This document shows, piece by piece, positions 11,440 through 22,612 of a DNA stretch of 64,000 nucleotides. The DNA comes from Calamus simplicifolius (Eukaryota; Streptophyta; Magnoliopsida; Arecales; Arecaceae). Within the stretch, counting starts at the first letter, position 1. The number at the start of each line of letters is the position of its first letter. The stretch spans positions 299,119 to 363,118 of the forward strand of contig UESW01004827.1 in the NCBI GenBank assembly GCA_900491605.1. The letters are read 5' to 3'. The notes beneath the pieces are model-generated. The model ran no database searches. It was not told the DNA's origin and saw only the letters and a program-made list of their open reading frames with translations. A program made the position numbers and the translations under genes.

Positions 11440-12392
11440 GGCTAGCCTCGGGCTTTCAATGCTGACCGGAGTTGGACTTTGGTGCTGAGCTGGCCTCGGG
11501 CTTTCAGTGCCGATCGGAGTCGGGCTTTGGTGCCGAGCTGGCCTTTGGCTTTCAGTGCCAACCAAAGTTGAGCTTTGGTGCCGAGCTGGCCTTGGGCTTT
11601 TAGTGCCGACCAGGGTCGGGCTTTGGTGCCGAGCTAGCCTCGGGCTTTCAGTGCCTACCGGAGCTGGGTTTTGGTGCCGAGCTGGCCTCGGGCTTTCAGT
11701 GCCTACCGGAGCCGGGTTTTGGTGACGAGCTGGCCTCGGGCTTTCAGTTCCGATCGGAGCCAAGATTTGGTGTCGAGCTGGCCTCGGGCTTTCAGTGCCG
11801 ATCGGAGCTGGGCTTTGGTGCCGAGCTGGCCTCGGGCTTTCAATGCTGACCGGAGCCAGGCTTTGGTGCCGAGCTGGCCTCGAGCTTTCAGTGCCGACCA
11901 GAGCCGGGCTTCGGTGCCAAGCTGGCCTCGGGCTTTCAGTGCCGACCATTGGGCTTTGGTGTCGAGCTGGCCTCGTGCTTTCAGTGCCGATCGGAGCTGG
12001 GCTTTGGTGTCGAGCTGGCCTCGGGCTTTCAATGCCGACCGGAGTCGGGCTTTGGTGCCGAGCTGGCCTCGGGCTTTCAATGCCGACTGAAGCCGGGCTT
12101 CGGTGCCGAGCTAGCCTCGGGCTTTCAGTGTCGATCGGAGTCGAGCTTTGGTGCCGATCTGGCCTTAGGCTTTCAGTACCTACCAGAGTTGAGCTTTGGT
12201 GCCGAGCTGAACTTGGGCTTTCAGTGCTGATCGAAGCCAGGCTTTGGTGCCGAGCTAGCCTCGGGCTTTCAGTGCCGATCAGAGTCAGGCTTTGGTGCCG
12301 AGCTGGCGTCGGGCTTTTAGTGCCTACCAGAGCCGGGCTTTGATGTCGAGCTGGCCTCGGGCTTTCAGTGCTGACCGGAGTCAGGCTTTGGC
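11440..12392. repeat. 48-bp minisatellite, about 20 copies
   Basis: Head-to-tail copies of a 48-bp unit built around GAGCTGGCCTCGGGCTTTCA, then GTGCCGATCGGAGTCGGGCT, then TTGGTGCC, diverged from each other mainly by single-base changes. It lies inside the Tat element between integrase and the antisense gene. Since 48 is a multiple of 3, stop-free frames persist on both strands as 16-residue peptide repeats; the open frames here (up to 182 aa) come from the repeat and are not evidence of genes. Confidence 0.95.
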
Positions 12393-12449
12393 TAAAAAAA
12401 TGGGTTACTCAAACACATTTTTATTAGTATAGAATATGGGACATGTAAG

Positions 12450-13380
12450 TCCAAAAGATTGCAAATATTTAACCTAATGTAAAGAAGGGGTATATTACTG
12501 GTAGTACCAATGGAGGTTGTCAGAGTTCTAGGTACGAGGGAGTGACTTCCCATCCAGTCCTTCGATTTGGTACGCTCCATGGTGGAGGACTTCGGTGACC
12601 CGATAGGATCCTTCCTAATTTAGCGACAGCTTACCTCCTTCCGTCGGCTTCAAGACCTCGGCCCGTCTGAGGACTAGGTCTTCTGGCAAAAATGTTCTGG
12701 GGTGGACTCGAGCATTGTAATACCTGGCAGTTCGCTGTCAGTAGGCAACCATCCTAAGCCGCGCTCGGTCACGCGCCTCCTCCACGAGGTTAAGATTAGC
12801 TTGCAGTTGGCTCAAGTTGTCCTCCTCGTCGTACGACTCCGTTCGAGGACTTGGGATGCCAATCTCCATGGGGATGATGGCCTCAGACATGAAGATGAGG
12901 CTGAAGGGGATCTCCCCTGTGGGAGCCCGCGGCGTCGTGTGGTAGGCCCATAGCATGTTGGGAAGTTCCTCCACCCATCTTCCCTTGAAATTGTCCAGCT
13001 ACGCCCTGAGTCCTTGGAGGATGATGTGGTTTATCACCTTGGTCGCTCCATTGGTCTGGGGGTGACCGATAGAGGTGAACCGCTGATGGATGCCCAGCTT
13101 GGTGCAGAATCCTCTGAAGGGTGCATTGTCGAACTGCCGGCCGTTGTCAATGATGAGGGTATGCGGCAGTCCGAACCGGCAGATTATAGACTTCTAGAAA
13201 AAGGATCTTACCTTGCTCTCGGTGATCTTAGCTAGTGCCTCGGCCTCGATCCATTTGGTGAAGTGGTTGACAGCGACCAGCAGAAACTTCGCTGGTCAGA
13301 GGTCGGGGGAAATAGTCTCAGAATGTCCATCCTCCATTGAGCAAAAGGCTAGGGGGCCGCTAGGGGGCTTAGCTAAGAGG
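12450..13380 (-). pseudogene. Tat Gypsy integrase core and C-terminal part
   Basis: On the minus strand the core reads WRMDILRLFP (first Asp), then LIIDNGRQFD (second Asp), then HPQTNGATKVINHI. In active copies of this family the third acidic residue is Glu in NGQxEVxN; here it is Lys, so the catalytic triad is broken. The segment MLWAYHTTPRAPTGEIPFSL is the usual sequence after the core, followed by a basic tail to about 12450 (RTFLPEDLVLR, then GSYRVTEVLHHGAYQIEGLDG, the C-terminal beta-barrel pattern). Several stops interrupt it. It followed the second RNase H in one polyprotein. Confidence 0.8.
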
Positions 13381-14200
13381 TCGGCTGTCGCTGGATGTTG
13401 GCATGTCGTTGGTAGCTGTCACACCTCCGAACTAGCTCGGCGACGTCCTTCCTCATCGTCATCCAGTAGTATCCTTGGTGCAAGGCTTTGTATGCCAGCG
13501 CTCTGTCCCCCAGATGACTCCCACAAATACCCTCATGGATTTCTCGTAGGATATAATCAGCTTCCATGGGGCCAATGCACTTAAAGACCGGATATGAGAA
13601 GGACCTTCGGTAGAGTTGCCCGTCCATTATCAAAAACTTAGGAGCTCGTCGCTTGAGCAGCCTGGCTTCAGCAGGGTCTTCAGGGAGGATGCCATCGGTA
13701 AGGTACCGGATGTAAGCATCCATCCAAGAGGGCTCCTGCGCGATCGGTAGGGCCTCCTCCACGGTTTCGATGCTCGGGACCTCCAGATGCTCCACATACA
13801 TTCTTTCCAAGGCCCCATCGGCCGAAGTAGCCAAATGGGACAGTGCATCAGCTCTGGCGTTCTCTTCCCTGGGAATGTAACTAACACGGAAGTAAGCAAA
13901 AAGGGAGGCCTGTGATTGGACCTTACTTAGATAATGGGACATGATGGGATCTCGGGCCTCATACTCTCCTGCAACTTGCCTAGAGATAAGCTGAGAGTTA
14001 GTGAAAGCCCTGAGACGTCTTTCCCCGAGCTCCTCGGCCAGCTTCATCCCACTAGCAAGGCTTTATACTCTGCTTGGTTGTTGGTGGCAGGGAAAAGAAA
14101 ACGGAGAGCGTATTCCACCGCCTCTCCCTCAGGGCTCGTGAGGATGAGCCCGACTCCACTCTTCTGGGAGTTAGATGCGCCATCTATGTGAAGGATCCAG
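13373..14200 (-). pseudogene. Tat second RNase H and integrase zinc-binding domain
   Basis: An RNase H-like fold follows the RT-linked RNase H: IDGASNSQKSG at its start, EYKALLVGMKLAEELG, then FTNSQLISRQVAGEYEARD, where the usual catalytic Asp of SDSQL is Asn. After the end motif REENARADALSHLATS, the integrase N-terminal zinc-binding region begins (REIHEGICGSHLG...CDSYQRHA). The second Cys of the CxxC pair is replaced by Tyr, which would disturb zinc binding. The 224-residue open part at 13373-14047 is the longest intact piece of this pol. Two RNase H domains place the element in the Tat group. Confidence 0.8.
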
Positions 14201-14640
14201 TCCTCCTCTCATGCCTCTGCCGCCATGGGGGACTCCAAGTGTGGTTCTTTCGGTTGCTTCTCGGCCCATGTGCATTCGACTAGGAAGTCGGCTAGCACCT
14301 GGGACTTCATTGCTGACCTCAGCCGGATGGATAGGTCGAACTCTCTCACCTTGATGGCCCACTTCTCCAGTCGATCGGAGGTGTCAGGACAAGATAAGAT
14401 CATCTGGAGGGGCTGGTCGTAAGCACCACATTAGGGTGAGCTTGGAAATAAGGCCTAAAACGCTGAGCAGAGATGATCAGGACAAAGATGATCTTTTTGG
14501 TTCTGGAATACCTGATCTCTGCATCATGAAGCACCTTACTGGTGTAGTAAACTGGTCTTTGCGTCCCATCGGCATCCACGCATACTAGCACGGAGCTGAC
14601 CGCCTTGGTGGAGGCTACAAGGAATTTTTATCCTCCCCGC
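14200..14640 (-). pseudogene. Tat Gypsy RT-linked RNase H
   Basis: The minus strand encodes RPVYYTSKVLHDAEIRYSRT, KKIIFVLIISAQRFRPYFQA and HPNVVLTTSP, the standard RNase H block after Gypsy reverse transcriptase, followed by DRLEKWAIKVREFDLSIRLR (the tether to the next domain) and VLADFLVECT. Frameshifts divide it into the open pieces 14400-14591 and 14209-14403. Confidence 0.75.
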
Positions 14641-15324
14641 CCCTTGGCTTGGACAATAATGGTGGGGTGGATAAAAATTCCTTCAGTTCCTTGAAGGCTT
14701 TCTGATACTCCTTTGTCCATTCGAAGCCATTGACCTTGCATAGTGCCTTGAAGAAAGGCAGGCATCTCTCTGCTAATTTGGACAAGAAATGGCTCAAGGC
14801 TGCTACCCTCCCGGTCAGATACTGCACCTCCTTCTTGCTAGCCGGGGGCCTCATGTCAATGATGGCCCGGATCTTGTTGGGGTTCACCTCGATCCCCCGC
14901 TGCGTCACCATGAAGCCTAGGAACTTGCCTTCTGTAACTCCGAAAGCGCATTTGCAGGGGTTCAACCTCATCTAGTACCGGCGAAGATTGTTAAAGGTCT
15001 CCGCAAGGTTAGCAACATGGTCAGCGATACGGATACTCTTGGTTAGCATGTCATCCACGTATATTTTCATGTTGCGCTCGATCTGGTCCTCAAAAATCTT
15101 GTTCATCAGCCTCTGATAGGTGGCCCCAGCGTTCTTTAATCCGAAGGGCATTACCTTGTAACATATATGCCTTTCTCGGTCACAAATGAAGTAGCCTCCT
15201 CGTCCGCCGAGTCTATCTTGATTTAGTTATATCCGGAGAAGGCATCCATGAAGCTGAGGGTCTCGTGGCCAGATGTGGCATCCACCAGCTGGTCAATTCG
15301 AAGCAAAGGAAAACTATCCTTGGG
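14615..15324 (-). pseudogene. Tat reverse transcriptase, C-terminal two thirds
   Basis: It starts at the nested Copia (ACPKDSFP, the PKD motif of Gypsy RT), continues through LSFMDAFSGYNQI, GLKNAGATYQRLMNKIF and the active site IYVDDML, which is intact, then MRLNPCKCAFGVTEGKFLGF (LNPxKCxFG thumb motif) and NPNKIRAIIDMRPPASKKEV. A stop precedes MRLNP and others occur upstream, so no product is possible. The N-terminal third lies at 25523-25900, on the other side of the nested element. Confidence 0.85.
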
Positions 15325-15329
15325 GCATG

Positions 15330-16886
15330 TGTTGGCCCAGATGGCAACTCAAGAGGGGGGGATGAATTGGGTTCTTAAAAAAAAAATTAATTCTTTTTAA
15401 AAATTAAATCGATTGATATCAAAGTATGCAAGCGGATGGAGTTAATCGAAGCTAAGCACAAGCAATTAAAGAAGAGAGAGAGATCAAAACACTACAAACA
15501 CAAAGATTTTATAGTGGTTTGGTGTAACCAACACCTACATCCACTCCCAAGCTCCACTTGGGTCCACACTATAATCCTCTTGATTACAGTCGAGTTTTAC
15601 AAACTCACAACTCAAACTTGTTGTTTTACCCGGGATCACAACGAACCTAGCTAGTTTTCCAGGCTTACCAGCACAAAACCAACCTCAAGCTATATCTAGC
15701 TTGACCCGAGGTATACCACCACCACTAATTCAATCCCCCGATTGAATTAGCAATCAAATGAAATCAATTAATGTTTATAATGACAAACAGCTCCTCAAAT
15801 GAGCGAATATGCAATATAAATAGACAGGGAATAGAAAAGCCTGTTTGAAGCGATTTGAATGTAGGCTTGGCTTCTTTTCTTCTTTTCCTCTTCTCCTTTG
15901 AAAGGTTGAATCAAGCTCCAGCTCAGATTTCACCCAGGAATTTGTTGTTGAGAAGATGGAAAAAATAGTTTTTGGCTTCTTCTTTTCCTTCTTTAAAATC
16001 CTCCGAAATTGAACTTTGTATGCCTTGGATTTCTTTTGAATCTTTCTTTAGAAGATGGGCAAGCTCACAGAGATTTCTCTTTTTGAAATAACTCTCTTGA
16101 ATATCTCGATTTTTTTGTTCTTTTTTTTTTTAAACGGTCTGTTCTCCCTTTTTATATATATTTTTTTAATCCGAGATTAGGTGGAAAACTAGCCGTTATT
16201 TCTGTCCTTGGATTGCTCCTAAACACAAGAAAAATAGCTGTTAGAAATTAGGTGAGAAAATGTTACCGTTGGAGGCCGTTCTGACACTTTGAAAATCCGT
16301 TCTTATCAGGTTGGAGTCGGCTCCAACTTTTCATGTATCGGCTCTACTTCATGTATCCAAAAATGGTAATAAAAGTTTTCGTTGAGGGGTTGGCTCCCGA
16401 TAAGTTATGTGTCGGCTCCCCGCATCCAGGTGTCGGCTCCCGAAACAGAGGGTATCGACTCTAAATATGGCTCAAAATACGCTCTCTATGCTCAGGTTAG
16501 AGTCGGCTCCACTCATTCTAGGTGTCGGCTCCCGAATCTTAGGTGTGGCTCCCGAATTCCATGTGTCAGCTCCAAAACTGACACAGAAAAGCATACTTCT
16601 GTCTCTCAGGTTGGAGTCGGCTCCCGACATCCATGTGTCGACTCCAGACCGTACCAATTTTGAGAACTATTCTGATACGCCCATGTGTCGACTCCTGACT
16701 TATAGGTGTCGACTCCAAGGTCTAACTTTTGAAAATTACAATTTGAAACTCATCTTAAAATCAATTTTGAGTGATATTTGAATTGTTAAACTTTCTTAAT
16801 ACCTGAAACACTCCATAAATTGTCAGAAACAATGTGAATATACTCATGGCTTTTGTTAATCATCAAAATCAATAATTGGGTCAACA
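15330..16886 (-). repeat. Sirevirus 3' LTR (1557 bp)
   Basis: It is highly similar by eye to 23983-25522, with small indels. U3 (16310-16710) carries many GTCGGCTCC/GTCGACTCC motifs. A TATA-like TATATATAAAAAG lies at about 16149-16161 on the minus strand. Confidence 0.9.
16310..16715. repeat. GTCGRCTCC motif cluster in the 3' LTR
   Basis: At least ten copies of GTGTCGGCTCC, GAGTCGGCTCC or GTGTCGACTCC, irregularly spaced 20-60 bp apart. GGAGTCGACTCC is a perfect palindrome and most copies are variants of it. The matching cluster in the other LTR is at 24950-25360. Confidence 0.8.
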
Positions 16887-17134
16887 ATCTCCCCCTTTTT
16901 GATGATGACAAAAACATTGAGTATATGCATGATTAAGTTATCATAGTTAAGCTCCCCAAAATGAGGTAGCTCCCCCTATAAAACTCAAAATAAAATTTTC
17001 TCTCCTTATATACCGTTTCATTTTGAAATTTCATTTCTCTCCCATTGAAAATCAAAAACTCATGCAATAATCAACTTAATCAAATTACTTAAGTGTTTTT
17101 AATGCATATACAATATCTTCTCTCCCCCTTTTTT
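16887..17134 (-). promoter_or_regulatory. Duplicated polypurine tracts of the Sirevirus
   Basis: On the minus strand AAAAAGGGGGAGAT (16887-16900) abuts the 3' LTR. A second near-identical tract, AAAAAAGGGGGAGA, lies at 17121-17134. Both are followed upstream by GTCATC/GTTGAC-like sequence. Multiple PPT copies are a reported property of Sireviruses. Confidence 0.65.
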
Positions 17135-17334
17135 GTTGTCAACAAAAAGGTTAACATTCAACCACAAGTGAACTCATTGAATAAGACAATATTAATTCAA
17201 AGAAATTTCATTGCATCAAAAGATTTCAATACATAAGCTTCATTACATCAAAACATTCCATTACATCAAAACATTCTATCAAAACATTACATCAAAACAT
17301 TCTATTACATCAAAGTGTAAAGCAAACTAAAACT

Positions 17335-18729
17335 TTAAAATCCAAAACTGAAGCGTTTCTTCAGTCCTTCTAAGATCTTTTCCATTCCTTCCTTTTGAAT
17401 CTTCATAAAATCATTTAAGCTGTTTTGAACCAAGTCAGCTGCATCTCTTATTTTCTCTTGTAGCTCTATATTGCTTCTAGAATATGTGTCAGAATCACCA
17501 GCAATGTCCTTGATCTTATCAAAAATATTCATTAAATCATATTTTAGGGCTTCAGAAGAAGTTCCAAGAGAGGATCCTATTTTGTTCACTTTGTCTTCTA
17601 AGGAGTAAAATAAATTTTTTAAACTCAAAAGTCTATTTTCAAAACTATTATTCATCTTCTCTTCATGTTCAGTCAACAAAGTCTTCAATTGCTCTAATTG
17701 TAACTCAGAAAAACTAGAAGCACTCGGAACTGAAGCAGGCATAGGTGTCGGTGAAGGCTCTGGTCTGCTAGGCTCGGTGAAGGATGTCTCATGGATGGTC
17801 CAGCTTCTGATGGTGCTGAAGCTCCAATCTCAGCTGCCCTGTCCTCTGAATGACCTTTCCTTTCCCAGTTCCCATTGACCTTAATGAACCCCATGCGATG
17901 AACAGTAGCGATGCTGTAGTAATCTGTGTGCCTTAGATTTTTTTTAGGTTCATTTTCTAAGATAACTACACCCTGATTTCGGAATGCTAAGGTTAGGATC
18001 ATGCCATAGGGTAAGGAATATCTCTTCTTGCCACCAGCCTCTGCCATGTACCAAATCATCATGCTAGGTAGATTAATAGGCTATCCAGTCAAAACACTAT
18101 CCATGATCACAATGTCTCGCTCCGAGACATACTCGAACCTACCAGTCTTAGGGAATAAAATCTGACTACAAATATTATGTAACAATCTAAGCTCAAGAGG
18201 CAACTGATTTGCCCTGATTTCCTCAAAATCAACAACATCTCTTCCTAACATCCTTGACAAAGCTCCTGACCTATCACTGTGAGAGTTCACAATAGGTCCA
18301 AGAGTAGGAATCTCAAGAAGGTTTCCAAGAATCTCGAAAGTAAGATGTATCCTTTTTCCTCTTACAACACTTACTATGCCACCGTCTTCTCTTGACAAAT
18401 CTTGATAAAATTCTTTAACTAAAGCAGGATATGTAGGAATGTCTAAAGAACACACCTTTTCCCAACCAATTTCCTTTAGTTGTCGTCCAATAGCAATCCC
18501 TCATCTTCAAAAAATCCAAAATTGACCTTTCTTCCCATTGTAATCATCCGTCCACTAGAGTGTCAATGTGTGGTGAAGGAGGTGAGAAAGGATCTGGAAT
18601 CGCACTAGGAGTAGAGGACGAGGATGAAGAATCCGAAGATGGCGATGGTTGACGAATTGGGCGTCTCGCCGTCTGCTTCCTCGTTGCCACCGGACCACCA
18701 TAGATCGTTCCCCTTCTCTTAGGTGCCAT
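17335..18729 (-). pseudogene. Sirevirus env-like 3' ORF, broken
   Basis: An extra reading region between RNase H and the 3' LTR. It starts with a Ser/Pro/Arg-rich segment (MAPKRRGTIYGGPVATRKQT, 18729), continues as a globular part (YPALVKEFYQDL...LTFEILGNLLEIPTLG at 18455-18081, and YSLPYGMILTLAFRNQGVVI at 18062-17900) that resembles the plant transposon protein family linked to Sirevirus env-like ORFs (PF20167, recalled, not searched), and ends in a heptad-rich coiled coil (17742-17335, ELQLEQLKTLLTEHEEKMNN and onward). I see no convincing signal peptide or transmembrane helix, so 'env-like' is a positional name. Frameshifts near 18545, 18080 and 17740 split it. Confidence 0.65.
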
Positions 18730-18825
18730 GGAATCCTAGGGAATGATTAATTAAGGAATCTCAAGTTTTGATAGGGTTTAGAGAGGATTTGGAGACGATT
18801 TGAGTAAGATTAGGTCGAAGAGGTG

Positions 18826-19020
18826 TCGACTCGGCCCTAAATAGTCAAAAAGGGTCCACTAGTGTCGACTCTTAAAGTCGGGTGTCGACTCCAACTCGCT
18901 AAAATGGTTAGCGCCCGAACTGAAGTCGGCTCCGCTAAAGTGGGTGTCGGCTCCAAGGTCCCTGACCGAGAGCGACACAAAATAAGGTGTCGACTCCAAA
19001 GATTGAGGTGTCGACTCCAA
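18826..19020. repeat. GTCGRCTCC motif cluster upstream of the env-like ORF
   Basis: About nine copies of the motif that fills the LTR U3 (GTGTCGACTC, AGTCGGCTCC) lie in the gap between the end of pol (19233) and the env-like start (18729). Confidence 0.8.
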
Positions 19021-19232
19021 GACAGTTCAAAAACAATAAGAGTTTCAGAAATCTGAAACTCATCAAAATAAAAATCAATAAATATGATAAAAATCCTTGG
19101 AATATGGAGAACCAATTGGTTCAACAATCTAGATGAATTTTCCTTAAAATCATGAGAAATTTTCAAGATATTGAATGAAATCTAGATAATTGAACTTAAG
19201 GGTTTCGAGTCATTCCAACGGATTACAAATCC

Positions 19233-20691
19233 CTAACTCTCCTCTAATATACAAAATCTATCTTCACTCAAAGGTTTTGTAAATATATCGGCTAATTGTT
19301 CCTCAGTATTAACATATTCTAGACAAATGTCATTATTAGCTACATGTTCTCTAATGAAATGATATCTAATTTCAATGTGCTTAGTTCTTGAATGTTGAAT
19401 TGGATTTTTAGTTAGGTTTATTGCACTAGTATTATCACATCTAATAGGAGTTCTATTAAGTGTTATGCCATAATCTTCAAGTTGTCGCTTAATCCAAAGG
19501 ATTTGAGCATAGCAACTTCCAGCTGCAACATATTCTGCTTCAGTAGTTGATAATGCAACCGAATTTTGCTTTTTGCTAAACCAAGAGATTAAGTTACTTC
19601 CTAAAAATTGACATGCTCCACTTGTACTCTTTCTATCTAGTTTACAACCAGCATAATCAAATCAGAATAAGCAATCAAATTTAGTGTTGAGTCTCTAGAA
19701 TACCATAAACCTACATTTTTGGTTCCACTCAAGTATCTTAGTATTCTTTTTACAGCAATTAAATATGATTCTTTAGGTTCAGATTGATATCTAGCACATA
19801 AGCAAACAACAAACATGATATCAGGTCTACTTGCCGTTAAGTAAAGTAGTGATCGATCATACCTCTATAATATTTTTGATCAACTGGCTTACCATCTTCA
19901 TCTTTGTCTAGTTTGCATGAAGGACTCATTGGTGTTCCGAGGGGTTTGATTGATTCCATCCCAAACTTTTTGAGGATTTTCTTTGTGTACTTTGCTTGGT
20001 TGATGAAGATTCCCTCTCTTTCTTGTTTGATTTGGAGTCCTAGGAAGAAATTGAGTTCTCCCATCATACTCATCTCGAATTCACCTGCATTAACTTAGCA
20101 AATTCTTGACACAAGAGATTGTTAGTAGCACCGAATACAATATCATCAACATATATTTGTACTACTAATAAATCCTTATCTTTTTTTTCAAAAATAGTGT
20201 TTTATCAACATTTCCTCTAGAAAAATCATTTTCGATTAGAAATTTGCTTAACCTATCATACCAAGCTCTAGGTGCTTGTTTTAAACCATAAAGTGCTTTG
20301 TGCAATTTAAAAACATGATTTAAAAATTTATGATCTTCAAAACTAGGTGGTTGTTCAACAAAAACTTCCTCATTTATAAATCCATTTAAAAATGCACTTT
20401 TAACATCCATTTGAAATAAATTGATATTCATATAACATGCAAATGCAAGTAATAATCTAATTGCTTCTAATCTAGCTATAGGTGCAAAAGTTTATCAAAA
20501 TCAATTCATTCTTCTTGATTATATCCTTTTGCGACTAATCTAGCTTTGTTTCTAATTACTATGCCATTTTCATCTAATTTATTTCTAAATACCCATTTTG
20601 ATCCTATAACTGAATGATCTTTAGGTCTATCTACAAGGGTCCAGACATTATTCCTAGTAAATTGATTTAATTCTTCTTGCATAGCTAACAT
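19233..20691 (-). pseudogene. Sirevirus reverse transcriptase and RNase H
   Basis: The minus strand encodes TLVDRPKDHSVIGSKWVFRN, then INLFQMDVKSAFLNGFINEE, LYGLKQAPRAWYDRLSKFLI, an intact IYVDDIVFG active site near 20140, and MMGELNFFLGLQIKQEREGI. RNase H follows with LSTTEAEYVAAGSCYAQI, IRCDNTSAINLTKNPIQHSR, and the end ADIFTKPL, stopping at 19233. Ty1/Copia RT-RNH of the SIRE type. Frameshifts near 20505, 20160 and 19830 break the frame. Confidence 0.85.
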
Positions 20692-20789
20692 CCAATTATT
20701 ATCTTTTTAAGCTTCTTCAATAGTTTTAGGTTCAATTTGATATACAAATGCAAGATGATTATTGATGTTTCTCATTGATGATCTAGTTC

Positions 20790-22020
20790 TTACTGACCAT
20801 AGATATATCTCCAATCTCTAGGAAGATCTACATCATTATGATTAGTATCAACAACATCAACACTAGGAGATTCATCATCTTTAGCTTCTTGTTCATGATC
20901 TGAAGATACATCTATATTTAATTTTTCAATATCTCTCTCAAGTAAATTTGTATCTTCCTCATCATCAATCTTTTCCGAACTCGATGCTAAAGATTCATCA
21001 AAAACTACATGAATAGATTCTTTTACAATTAAGTTTCTCTTGTTAAACACTCTATAGGCTTTACTAGATGTTGAATATCCTAAGAATATACCTTCATCTG
21101 ATTTTGCATCAAATTTTTCAAGATTATCTTTACCATTATTATGAATGAAACATTTACAACCAAATGCATGAAAGTAACTAATGTTTGGTTTTCTATTGTT
21201 CCATAGTTCATAAGGAGTTTTCTTAAGGATTGGCCTAATTAAAGCTCTATTAAGAATGTAACATGCCGTGTTTATAGCTTCCGCCCAGAAGTACTTTGGG
21301 AGTTGGCTTTCACATAGCATGGTACGGCCATGTCTTCTAAGGTTCTATTCTTTCTTTCTACAACTCCATTTTGCTGAGATGTTCTAGGTGCAAAGAAATT
21401 ATGATGGATGTCATTTTCAATGCAAAAGTTTTCAAATAAATATTTTCAAATTCTGTGCCATGATCACTTCTAAGAGACACTATGGTGTTGTTTTTCTCAT
21501 TTGTGACCTTCTTAAAAATTTCAGAAATATTGGGAAGGTCTCATCCTTATGATCTAAAAATAATACCCAAGTGAATCTAGAATAATCATCTACTATCACA
21601 AGACCATATTTCTTTCCTCCTAGACTAGTGTTCTAGTAGGTCCAAAGAGATCCATGTGAAGTAGTTCAAGTGGCCTAGAGGTGGAAACAATGTTTTTAGT
21701 TTTGAAAGAGTTTCTAGTTTATTTTCCAAATTGACATGCATCACAAACTTTGTTATTTTCAAAATCTAGTTGTGGAAGGCCTTTTACTAAATCCATTCTA
21801 ATTAATTTTGAAATTAGGTGTGTGCTTGCATGACCTAATCTACGATGCCACAACCATCCAATCTCATTCATGCTAGCATTATCAGCAACTAAGCAATGAT
21901 TACTAGTAGACAAATTATCTAAATCAATCAAGTATACATTGTCATTTCTATTTCCAATAAATATAATGCTATTATCAATGGGATTGAAACAGTGCAAATA
22001 GAAGCTTCAAATGATACTTT
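20790..22020 (-). pseudogene. Sirevirus GAG-pre-integrase and integrase
   Basis: The zinc-binding part reads WLWHRRLGHASTHLISKL ... VCDACQFGK (His-His-Cys-Cys), followed by MDLFGPTRT with the first core Asp. The core between about 21320 and 21700 is interrupted by frameshifts. The C-terminal part (21320-20790) is open: LPKYFWAEAINTACYILNRA, KTPYELWNNRKPN and KFDAKSDEGIFLGYSTSSKA, the GKGY-like region of Copia integrases. Confidence 0.8.
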
Positions 22021-22298
22021 GAAACCTTTATCACAAATTGGCTAATACTAATTAGATTATGCTTTAAACCATTAACATATAAGATATTTTCAATAAATGT
22101 GGAGGGAGTTATTTGAATTTTACCAAACCCCATGATTTGGCCTTTGCCATTGTCACCAAACGTAACAACTCCTCCTCTTTTGCTTTCAAGGGTGATGAAT
22201 TGATCCTTGTCACCCTTCATGTGTCTTGAGCAGCCACTATCGAGATACCACTTTCGCTTTGATCTTTTGGCCGCAAGACACTCCTGCAAAATGATCAA
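21975..22298 (-). pseudogene. Sirevirus aspartic protease
   Basis: The minus strand reads KRKWYLDSGCSRHMKGDKDQ with the catalytic DSG triad intact, then VTFGDNGKGQIMGFGKIQI and ILYVNGLKHNLISISQ, the usual Copia protease sequence up to the pre-integrase region. It loses frame after ISQF. Confidence 0.8.
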
Positions 22299-22612
22299 GT
22301 CTTATATTTAGGTACCCAAGCTTTCTTGGGTCCTTCATGGTTAGTAGCAAAAAGGATTGTTCCTTTTGGAACCCATATTTTCTTTCTTCAACATTTAATT
22401 TCTTGTTACTTTTTCTTGCATTACATTCATAAGATTTATGACTTTCTTGTTGCAATTGTAACATGTAACATCATTTGTTTTCTTAACAAAGAAATTGTTT
22501 ACAAATTTTTGTTTCATGTTTGGTCTATATCCTAATCCATCTCTATCAAAAACAGCCCATTGATTACTTAAAAGTAAATTCAGTTTTTCAGAGCTATATG
22601 TAAATTTATCGA

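Noticed and set aside
11416..12343. Long open frames (125-182 aa) on both strands in the 48-bp repeat
   Set aside because: They exist because the repeat unit is a multiple of 3 and free of stops in several frames; composition is purely repetitive.
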